Below are positions 53,301 to 64,000 of a stretch of 64,000 nucleotides of DNA, piece by piece (position 1 is the stretch's first letter; each line of letters opens with the position of its first letter). The notes under the pieces were generated by a model. The model was not told where the DNA came from and ran no database searches. It worked only from the letters and a program-made list of their open reading frames with translations. A program made the position numbers and the translations under genes. Source of the stretch: Apostichopus japonicus (lineage: Eukaryota; Echinodermata; Holothuroidea; Aspidochirotida; Stichopodidae); assembly GCF_037975245.1 (NCBI RefSeq), contig NC_092578.1, positions 11,080,321-11,144,320 of the forward strand, in the 5' to 3' direction.

Positions 53301-56300
53301 AACATTCGAATGTTCGGTGCCGATCAATCCAATGTTCGGTACCGATCAATCGAATGTTCGGTACCGATCAATCGAATGTGCGGTACCGATCAATCGAATG
53401 TACCGTATCGATGTATCGAATGTGCGATACCGATCAATCGAATGTGCGGTACTGATCAATCCAATGTTCGGTACCGATCAATCGAATGTTCGTTACCGAT
53501 CAATCGAATGATCGGTACCGATCAATAGAATGTGCGGTAACGATTAATCGAATGTGCGGTACCGATCAATCGAATGTGCGTTACCGATTAGTCGAATGTG
53601 CGGTACCGATCTATCGAATGTGCGTTACCGATTAGTCGAATGTGCGGTACCGATCAATCGAATGTGCGGTACCGATCAATCGAATGTGCGTTACCGATCA
53701 TTCGAATGTTCTATACCGATCAATGGAATGTGCGGTACCGATCAATCGAATGTTCGGTACCGATCAATCGAATGTTCGGTACCGATCAATCGAATGTTCT
53801 TTACCGATCAATCGAATGTTCGTTACCGACCAATCGAATGTGCGGTACCGATCAATCGAATATTCGGTAGCGATCAATCGAATGTGCGATACCGATCAAT
53901 CGAATGTACGGTACCGACAAATCGAATGTTCGGTACCGATCAATCGAATGTGAGGTACCGATCAATGGAATGTGCGGTACCGATCAATCGAATGTTCGGT
54001 ACCTATCTATCGAATGTTCGGTACCGATCAATCGAATGTGCGATACCGAACATTCGAATGTTCGGTGCCGATCAATCCAATGTTCGGTACCGATCAATCC
54101 AATGTTCGGTACCGATCAATCCAATGTGCGGTACCGATCAATCGAATGTACCGTATCGATGTATCGAATGTTCGGTACCGATCAATCGAATGTGCGGTAC
54201 TGATCAATCCAATGTTCGGTACCGATCAATCGAATGTTCGTTACCGATCAATCGAATGTTCGGTACCGATCAATCGAATGTTCGGTACCGATCAATCGAA
54301 TGTGCGGTACCGATCAATAGAATGTGCGGTAACGATTAATCGAATGTGCGGTACCGATCAATCGAATGTGCGTTACCGATTAGTCGAATGTGCGGTACCG
54401 ATCAATCGAATGTGCGGTACCGATCAATCGAATGTGCGTTACCGATCATTCGAATGTTCTATACCGATCAATGGAATGTGCGGTACCGATCAATCGAATG
54501 TTCGGTACCGATCAATCGAATGTTCGGTACCGATCAATCGAATGTTCTTTACCGATCAATCGAATGTTCGTTACCGACCAATCGAATGTGCGGTACCGAT
54601 CAATCGAATATTCGGTAGCGATCAATCGAATGTGCGATACCGATCAATCGAATGTGCGGTACCGACAAATCGAATTTTCGGTACCGATCAATCGAATGTG
54701 AGGTACCGATCAATGGAATGTGCGGTACCGATCAATCGAATGTTCGGTACCTATCTATCGAATGTGCGGTACCGATCAATCGAATGTTCGGTACCGATCA
54801 ATCGAATATGCGTTACCGATCAATCGAATGTGCGTTACCGACCAATCGAATGTGTGGTACCGATTAAGAGAATGTGCGGTACTGATCAATCGAATGTACC
54901 GTATCGATGTATCGAATGTGCGATACCGATCAATCGAATGTGCGGTACCGATCAATCCAATGTTCGGTACCGATCAATCGAATGTGCGGTACCGATCAAT
55001 CCAATGTTCGGTACCGATCAATCGAATGTTCGGTACCGATCAATCGAATGTTCGGTACCTATCTATCGAATGTGCGGTACCGATCAATCGAATGTGCGGA
55101 ACCGATCAATCGAATATGCGGTACCGATCAATCGAATGTGCGTTAACGATCATTCGAATGTTCGGTACCGATTAATCGAATATGCGGTACCGATCAATCG
55201 AATGTGCGGTACCGATCAATCGAATGTTCGGTACCGAACAATCGAATGTTCGGTGCTGATCAATCCAATGTGCGGTACCGATCAATCGAATGTTCGGTAC
55301 CGATCAATCCAATGTTCGGTACCTATCTATCGAATGTTCGGTACCGATCAATCGAATGTTCGGTACCGATCAATCCAATGTTCGGTACCGATCGATCGAA
55401 TGTTCGGTACCGAACAATCGAATGTTCGGTGCCGATCAATCCAATGTTCGGTACCGATCAATCCAATGTTCGGTACCGATCAATCGAATGTTCGGTACCT
55501 ATCTATCGAATGTGCGGTACCGACCAATCGAATGTGTGGTACCGATCAATCGAATGTGCAGTACCGATCAATCGAATGTTCGGTACCGAACAATCGAATG
55601 TTCGGTGCTGATCAATCCAATGTTCGGTACCGATCAATCGAATGTTCGGTACCGATCAATCGAATGTTCGGTACCTATCTATCGAATGTGCGGTACCGAT
55701 CAATCGAATGTGCGGAACCGATCAATCGAATATGCGGTACCGATCAATCGAATGTGCGTTAACGATCATTCGAATGTTCGGTACCGATTAATCGAATATG
55801 CGGTACCGATCAATCGAATGTGCGGTACCGATCAATCGAATGTTCGGTACCGAACAATCGAATGTTCGGTGCTGATCAATCCAATGTGCGGTACCGATCA
55901 ATCGAATGTTCGGTACCGATCAATCGAATGTTCGGTACCTATCTATCGAATGTTCGGTACCGATCAATCGAATGTGCGATACCGAACATTCGAATGTTCG
56001 GTGCCGATCAATCCAATGTTCGGTACCGATCAATCGAATGTTCGGTACCGATCAATCGAATGTACCGTATCGATGTATCGAATCTGCGATACCGATCAAT
56101 CGAATGTGCGGTACTGATCAATCCAATGTTCGGTACCGATCAATCGAATGTTCGTTACCGATCAATCCAATGTTCGGTACCGATCAATAGAATGTGCGGT
56201 AACGATTAATCGAATGTGCGGTACCGATCAATCGAATGTGCGTTACCGATTAGTCGAATGTGCGGTACCGATCTATCGAATGTGCGTTACCGATTAGTCG

Positions 56301-57689
56301 AATGTGCGGTACCGATCAATCGAATGTGCGGTACCGATCAATCGAATGTGCGTTACCGATCATTCGAATGTTCTATACCGATCAATGGAATGTGCGGTAC
56401 CGATCAATCGAATGTTCGGTACCGATCAATCGAATGTTCGGTACCGATCAATCGAATGTTCTTTACCGATCAATCGAATGTTCGTTACCGACCAATCGAA
56501 TGTGCGGTACCGATCAATCGAATATTCGGTAGCGATCAATCGAATGTGCGATACCGATCAATCGAATGTGCGGTACCGATCAATCGAATGTGCGTTACCG
56601 ATCATTGGAATGTTCTATACCGATCAATGGAATGTGCGGTACCGATCAATCGAATGTTCGTTACCGATCAATCGAATGTTCGGTACCGATTAATCGAATG
56701 TGCGATACCGATCAATCGAATGTACGGTACCGATCAATCGAATGTGCGTTACCGATTAATCGAATGTGCGGTACCGATCAATCGAATGTGCGGTACCGAT
56801 CAATCGAATGTGCGGTACCGATCAATCGAATGTGCGTTACCGATCATTCGAATGTTCTATACCGATCAATCGAATGTTCTATACCGATCAATCGAATGTT
56901 CGGTACCGATCAATCGAATGTTCGTTACCGACCAATCGAATGTGCGGTACCGATCAATCGAATGTGCGGTACCGATCAATCGAATGTGCGTTACCGATCA
57001 ATCGAATGTGCGGTACCGATCAATCGAATGTGCGGTACCGATCAATCGAATGTGCGGTACCGATCAATCGAATGTGCGTTACCGATCATTCGAATGTTCT
57101 ATACCGATCAATGGAATGTGCGGTACCGATCAATCGAATGTTCGGTACCGATCAATCGAATGTTCGGTACCGATTAATCGAATGTGCGATACCGATCAAT
57201 CGAATGTACGGAACCGACCAATCGAATGTTCGGTACCGATCAATGGAATGTGCGGTAGCGATCAATCGAATCTTCTTTACCGATCAATCGAATGTTCGTT
57301 ACCGATCAATCGAATGTGCGTTACCGATCAATCGAATGTTCGGTACCGATCAATCGAATGTTCGGTACCTATCTATCGAATGTTCGGTACCGATCAATCG
57401 AATATTCGGTACCGATCAATCGAATGTGCGATACCGATCAATCGAATGTGCGGTACCGACAAATCGAATGTTCGGTACCGATCAATCGAATGTTCGGTAC
57501 CGATCAATGGAATGTGCGGTACCGATCAATCGAATGTTCGGTACCGATCAATCGAATGTTCGGTACCTATCTATCGAATGTGCGGTACCGATCAATCGAA
57601 TGTTCGGTACCGAACAATCGAATGTGCGATACCGACCAATCGAATTTTCGGTACCGATCAATCGAATGTGAGGTATCGATCAATGGAAT
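50341..57689. repeat. 7,349-bp HOR, copy 1
   Basis: This unit of 334 monomers plus one base is followed directly by a second copy. The left edge is where 50341 and 57690 begin to match; upstream the strings differ. The extra base is the 23-bp unit at 51518. It contains older internal repeats: 748 bp (53598 to 54346), 1,914 bp (54346 to 56260), 2,068 bp (53136 to 55204) and 616 bp (55204 to 55820). Confidence 0.93.
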
Positions 57690-60600
57690 GTTCGGTACCG
57701 ATCAATGGAATGTGCGGTACCAATCAATCGAATGTGCGGTACCGATCAATCGAATGTTCGTTACCGATCAATTGAATGTGCGTTACCGATCAATCGAATG
57801 TTCGTTACCGACCAATCGAATGTGCGGTACCGATCAATCGAATGTGCGGTACCGATCAATCGAATGTGCGTTACCGATTAATCGAATGTGCGGTACCGAT
57901 CAATCGAATGTGCGGTACCGATCAATCGAATGTGCGGTACCGATCAATCGAATGTGCGTTACCGATCATTCGAATGTTCTATACCGATCATTCGAATGTT
58001 CTATACCGATCAATCGAATGTTCGGTACCGATCAATCGAATGTTCGTTACCGACCAATCGAATGTGCGGTACCGATCAATCGAATGTTCGGTACCGATTG
58101 ATCGAATGTGCGGTACCGATCAATCGAATGTGCGGTACCGATCAATCGAATGTTCGGTACCGAACAATCGAATGTTCGGTGCTGATCAATCCAATGTTCG
58201 GTACCGATCAATCCAATGTTCGGTACCGATTAATCGAATGTGCGGTACCAATCAATCGAATGTGCGGTACCGATCAATCGAATGTGCGGTACCGATCAAT
58301 CGAATGTTCTATACCGATCAATGGAATGTGCGGTACCGATCAATGGAATGTTCGGTACCGATCAATCGAATGTTCGGTACCGAATAATCAAATGTGCGAT
58401 ACCGATCAATCGAATGTGCGGTACCGACCAATCGAATGTTCGCTACCGATCAATCGAATGTGCGGTACCGATCAATCGAATGTGCGGTACCGATCAATCG
58501 AATGTTCGGTACCGATCAATCGAATGTGCGGTACCGTTCAATCGAATGTTCGGTACCGAACAATCGAATGTTCGCTACCGATCAATCGAATGAGCGGTAC
58601 CGATCAGTCAAATGATCGGTACCGATCAATCGAATGTGCGGTTGCGATCAATCGAATGTGCGTTACCGATCAATCGAATGTGCGGATCCGATCAATCGAA
58701 TGTGCGGTACCGATCAATAGAATGTGCGGTACCGATCAATCGAATGTTCGGTACCGATTAATCAAATGTTCGTTACCGATCAATCGAATGTGCGGTACCG
58801 ATCAATAGAATGTGCGGTACCGATTAATCGAATGTTCGGTACCGACCAATCGAATGTTCGGTACCGAATAAATCGAATGTGCGGTACCGATCAATCGAAT
58901 GTGCGGTACCGATCAATCGAATATGCGGTACCGATCAATCGAATGTGCGTTACCGATCATTCGAATGTTCGGTACCGATTAATAGAATGTGCGGTACCGA
59001 TCAATCGAATGTGCGGTACCGATCAATCAAATATTCGGTAACGAACAATCGAATGTTCGGTGCCGATCAATCCAATGTTCGGTACCGATCAATCCAATGT
59101 TCGGTACCGATTAATCGAATGTGCGGTACCGATCAATCGAATGTTCGGTACCGATCAATCGAATGTGCGGTACCGATCAATCGAATGTGCGTTACCGATC
59201 ATTCGAATGTTCTATACCGATCAATGGAATGTGCGGTACCGATCAATCGAATGTTCGGTACCGATCAATCGAATGCTCGGTACCGATTAATCCAATGTGC
59301 GATACCGATCAATCGAATGTGCGGTACCGACCAATCGAATGTTCGGTACCGATCAATCGAATGTGCGGTACCGATCAATCGAATGTGCGGTACCGATCAA
59401 TCGAATGTTCGGTACCGAACAATCGAATGTTCGCCACCGATCAATCGAATGAGTGGTACCGATCAATCGAATGTGCGGTACCGATCAATCGAATGTTCGG
59501 TACCGATCAATCGAATGTTCGCTACCGATCAATCGAATGAGCGGTACCGATCAGTCGAATGATCGGTACCGATCAATCGAATGTGCGGTACCGATCAATC
59601 GAATGTGCGTTACCGATCAATCGAATGTTCGGTACCGATCAATCGAATGTGCGGTACCGATCAATAGAATGTGCGGTACCGATCAATCGAATGTTCGGTA
59701 CCGATCAATCGAATGATAGTTACCGATCAATCGAATGTGCGGTACCGATCAATAGAATGTGCGGTACCGATTAATCGAATGTGCGGTACCGATCAATCGA
59801 ATGTGCGTTACCGATCATTCGAATGTTCGGTACCGATTAATCGAATGTGCGGTACCGATCAATCGAATGTGCGGTACCGATCAATCGAATGTTCGGTACC
59901 GAACAATCGAATGTTCGGTGCCGATCAATCCAATGTTCGGTACCGATCAATCGAATGTGCGGTACCGATCAATCCAATGTTCGGTACCGAACAATCGAAT
60001 ATTCGGTGCCGATCAATCCAATGTTCGGTACCGATCAATCCAATGTTCGGTACCGATCGATCGAATGTTCGGTACCGAACAATCGAATGTTCGGTGCCGA
60101 TCAATCCAATGTTCGGTACCGATCAATCCAATGTTCGGTACCGATCAATCGAATGTTCGGTACCTATCTATCGAATGTGCGGTACCGACCAATCGAATGT
60201 GTGGTACCGATCAATCGAATGTGCAGTACCGATCATAAGAATGTTCGGTACCGAACAATCGAATGTTCGGTGCTGATCAATCCAATGTTCGGTACCGATC
60301 AATCGAATGTTCGGTACCGATCAATCGAATGTTCGGTACCTATCTATCGAATGTGCGGTACCGATCAATCGAATGTGCGGAACCGATCAATCGAATATGC
60401 GGTACCGATCAATCGAATGTGCGTTAACGATCATTCGAATGTTCGGTACCGATTAATCGAATATGCGGTACCGATCAATCGAATGTGCGGTACCGATCAA
60501 TCGAATGTTCGGTACCGAACAATCGAATGTTCGGTGCTGATCAATCCAATGTGCGGTACCGATCAATCGAATGTTCGGTACCGATCAATCGAATGTTCGG

Positions 60601-63600
60601 TACCTATCTATCGAATGTTCGGTACCGATCAATCGAATGTGCGATACCGAACATTCGAATGTTCGGTGCCGATCAATCCAATGTTCGGTACCGATCAATC
60701 GAATGTTCGGTACCGATCAATCGAATGTGCGGTACCGATCAATCGAATGTACCGTATCGATGTATCGAATGTGCGATACCGATCAATCGAATGTGCGGTA
60801 CTGATCAATCCAATGTTCGGTACCGATCAATCGAATGTTCGTTACCGATCAATCGAATGATCGGTACCGATCAATAGAATGTGCGGTAACGATTAATCGA
60901 ATGTGCGGTACCGATCAATCGAATGTGCGTTACCGATTAGTCGAATGTGCGGTACCGATCTATCGAATGTGCGTTACCGATTAGTCGAATGTGCGGTACC
61001 GATCAATCGAATGTGCGGTACCGATCAATCGAATGTGCGTTACCGATCATTCGAATGTTCTATACCGATCAATGGAATGTGCGGTACCGATCAATCGAAT
61101 GTTCGGTACCGATCAATCGAATGTTCGGTACCGATCAATCGAATGTTCTTTACCGATCAATCGAATGTTCGTTACCGACCAATCGAATGTGCGGTACCGA
61201 TCAATCGAATATTCGGTAGCGATCAATCGAATGTGCGATACCGATCAATCGAATGTACGGTACCGACAAATCGAATGTTCGGTACCGATCAATCGAATGT
61301 GAGGTACCGATCAATGGAATGTGCGGTACCGATCAATCGAATGTTCGGTACCTATCTATCGAATGTTCGGTACCGATCAATCGAATGTGCGATACCGAAC
61401 ATTCGAATGTTCGGTGCCGATCAATCCAATGTTCGGTACCGATCAATCCAATGTTCGGTACCGATCAATCCAATGTGCGGTACCGATCAATCGAATGTAC
61501 CGTATCGATGTATCGAATGTTCGGTACCGATCAATCGAATGTGCGGTACTGATCAATCCAATGTTCGGTACCGATCAATCGAATGTTCGTTACCGATCAA
61601 TCGAATGTTCGGTACCGATCAATCGAATGTTCGGTACCGATCAATCGAATGTGCGGTACCGATCAATAGAATGTGCGGTAACGATTAATCGAATGTGCGG
61701 TACCGATCAATCGAATGTGCGTTACCGATTAGTCGAATGTGCGGTACCGATCAATCGAATGTGCGGTACCGATCAATCGAATGTGCGTTACCGATCATTC
61801 GAATGTTCTATACCGATCAATGGAATGTGCGGTACCGATCAATCGAATGTTCGGTACCGATCAATCGAATGTTCGGTACCGATCAATCGAATGTTCTTTA
61901 CCGATCAATCGAATGTTCGTTACCGACCAATCGAATGTGCGGTACCGATCAATCGAATATTCGGTAGCGATCAATCGAATGTGCGATACCGATCAATCGA
62001 ATGTGCGGTACCGACAAATCGAATTTTCGGTACCGATCAATCGAATGTGAGGTACCGATCAATGGAATGTGCGGTACCGATCAATCGAATGTTCGGTACC
62101 TATCTATCGAATGTGCGGTACCGATCAATCGAATGTTCGGTACCGATCAATCGAATATGCGTTACCGATCAATCGAATGTGCGTTACCGACCAATCGAAT
62201 GTGTGGTACCGATTAAGAGAATGTGCGGTACTGATCAATCGAATGTACCGTATCGATGTATCGAATGTGCGATACCGATCAATCGAATGTGCGGTACCGA
62301 TCAATCCAATGTTCGGTACCGATCAATCGAATGTGCGGTACCGATCAATCCAATGTTCGGTACCGATCAATCGAATGTTCGGTACCGATCAATCGAATGT
62401 TCGGTACCTATCTATCGAATGTGCGGTACCGATCAATCGAATGTGCGGAACCGATCAATCGAATATGCGGTACCGATCAATCGAATGTGCGTTAACGATC
62501 ATTCGAATGTTCGGTACCGATTAATCGAATATGCGGTACCGATCAATCGAATGTGCGGTACCGATCAATCGAATGTTCGGTACCGAACAATCGAATGTTC
62601 GGTGCTGATCAATCCAATGTGCGGTACCGATCAATCGAATGTTCGGTACCGATCAATCGAATGTTCGGTACCTATCTATCGAATGTTCGGTACCGATCAA
62701 TCGAATGTTCGGTACCGATCAATCCAATGTTCGGTACCGATCGATCGAATGTTCGGTACCGAACAATCGAATGTTCGGTGCCGATCAATCCAATGTTCGG
62801 TACCGATCAATCCAATGTTCGGTACCGATCAATCGAATGTTCGGTACCTATCTATCGAATGTGCGGTACCGACCAATCGAATGTGTGGTACCGATCAATC
62901 GAATGTGCAGTACCGATCAATCGAATGTTCGGTACCGAACAATCGAATGTTTGGTGCTGATCAATCCAATGTTCGGTACCGATCAATCGAATGTTCGGTA
63001 CCGATCAATCGAATGTTCGGTACCTATCTATCGAATGTGCGGTACCGATCAATCGAATGTGCGGAACCGATCAATCGAATATGCGGTACCGATCAATCGA
63101 ATGTGCGTTAACGATCATTCGAATGTTCGGTACCGATTAATCGAATATGCGGTACCGATCAATCGAATGTGCGGTACCGATCAATCGAATGTTCGGTACC
63201 GAACAATCGAATGTTCGGTGCTGATCAATCCAATGTGCGGTACCGATCAATCGAATGTTCGGTACCGATCAATCGAATGTTCGGTACCTATCTATCGAAT
63301 GTTCGGTACCGATCAATCGAATGTGCGATACCGAACATTCGAATGTTCGGTGCCGATCAATCCAATGTTCGGTACCGATCAATCGAATGTTCGGTACCGA
63401 TCAATCGAATGTACCGTATCGATGTATCGAATCTGCGATACCGATCAATCGAATGTGCGGTACTGATCAATCCAATGTTCGGTACCGATCAATCGAATGT
63501 TCGTTACCGATCAATCGAATGTTCGGTACCGATCAATAGAATGTGCGGTAACGATTAATCGAATGTGCGGTACCGATCAATCGAATGTGCGTTACCGATT

Positions 63601-64000
63601 AGTCGAATGTGCGGTACCGATCTATCGAATGTGCGTTACCGATTAGTCGAATGTGCGGTACCGATCAATCGAATGTGCGGTACCGATCAATCGAATGTGC
63701 GTTACCGATCATTCGAATGTTCTATACCGATCAATGGAATGTGCGGTACCGATCAATCGAATGTTCGGTACCGATCAATCGAATGTTCGGTACCGATCAA
63801 TCGAATGTTCTTTACCGATCAATCGAATGTTCGTTACCGACCAATCGAATGTGCGGTACCGATCAATCGAATATTCGGTAGCGATCAATCGAATGTGCGA
63901 TACCGATCAATCGAATGTGCGGTACCGATCAATCGAATGTGCGTTACCGATCATTGGAATGTTCTATACCGATCAATGGAATGTGCGGTACCGATCAATC
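57690..64000. repeat. 7,349-bp HOR, copy 2 (window-truncated)
   Basis: 6,311 bp of the second copy, cut by the window end. The match to copy 1 still holds at 64000. I noticed about eight substitutions and no indel; examples are A at 50843 against C at 58192, a C/A difference near 53042, a G/A difference near 58610, and changes near 55309, 56169 and 62951. My comparison was by eye and not exhaustive. Confidence 0.93.

Larger units (their letters stand above)
1..64000. repeat. 22-bp satellite DNA array, uninterrupted
   Basis: The window consists of head-to-tail copies of a 22-bp unit, consensus positions 1-11 GTGCGGTACCG and 12-22 ATCAATCGAAT. Position 3 is often T instead of G, and position 6 is often T or A. 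Other recurrent variants carry GAAC, GACC, GATT or CTATCTATCG in the second half. All monomers lie in the same orientation. Unit starts fall on exact multiples of 22 from 22 to 11,968, and the net register shift over the window is only +7 bp. I see no inserted element, coding gene or non-repeat spacer. The forward strand of the consensus has no stop codon in any frame, so long open frames are expected and are not genes. The reverse strand meets TGA (from TTGATC) once per 66 bp in each frame. Array length implies eukaryotic satellite heterochromatin; the host is not identifiable from the sequence alone. Confidence 0.98.

Noticed and set aside
1-64000. CRISPR array
   Set aside because: There are no unique spacers; the 22-bp unit is contiguous with itself.
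1-64000. Plasmid-type iterons (some replicons use 22-bp iterons)
   Set aside because: About 2,900 copies with no replication gene, AT-rich segment or backbone is far outside any known origin.
1-64000. CENP-B box (TTCG, four bases, A, two bases, CGGG)
   Set aside because: The reverse strand has TTCG-ATTG-A-T-CGGT, so spacing is one base short and the last G is T; not a match.
1-64000. Telomeric repeat
   Set aside because: No TTAGGG, TTAGG or TTTAGGG-like units, and the monomer is not G-rich on one strand.

Overview
The whole window, edge to edge, is one uninterrupted tandem satellite DNA array. The monomer is 22 bp (consensus positions 1-11 GTGCGGTACCG, positions 12-22 ATCAATCGAAT; 50% GC). 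About 2,909 monomers fill the 64 kb. I found no gene, RNA gene, transposon, unique spacer or array boundary. A short-monomer array this long points to eukaryotic heterochromatin (centromeric, subtelomeric or sex/B-chromosome type). I do not recognise the monomer and cannot name a species. Each consensus monomer keeps three CpGs, and CpG decay is not the dominant class of variant, which weakly favours a lineage with little germline CpG methylation (many invertebrates, fungi).

The long forward open reading frames are artefacts. The consensus has no stop codon in any forward frame, and because 22 is not a multiple of 3, every frame reads the same 22-residue peptide over and over, once per 66 bp.

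Monomer variants follow one another in fixed orders, and long strings of them recur as higher-order repeats (HORs). Layout: 1-1.25 kb and 4.1-5.4 kb are copies 4,114 bp apart; 1.57-2.5 kb is a consensus-like stretch; 4.66-7.63 kb holds a roughly 1.6 kb tandem pair; 8.19-16.2 kb is a 4.09/3.94 kb tandem pair; 16.5-23.1 kb is a 3.17-3.43 kb tandem pair; 23-31 kb is a mosaic marked by 21-bp units; 31-37.5 kb is a domain marked by 23-bp units with 1,366, 1,080 and 903 bp repeats; 39.3-44.8 kb is a 2,728 bp tandem pair with no difference that I found; 44.8-50.3 kb holds modules of about 1.17, 0.75 and 0.81 kb; 50.34 kb to the end is a 7,349 bp unit and most of a second, nearly identical copy.

The most interesting signals are structural. 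(i) The monomer has hidden two-fold (dyad) symmetry, with axes at GGTACC and TCGA exactly 11 bp (half a monomer) apart. Variant families restore perfect palindromes by changing different members of the mismatched pairs. (ii) Monomer length is very tightly kept: only 30 monomers differ from 22 bp, and they reduce to about eight independent indel events, against abundant substitutions. (iii) Rare off-length units act as barcodes that show how segments were copied along the array.
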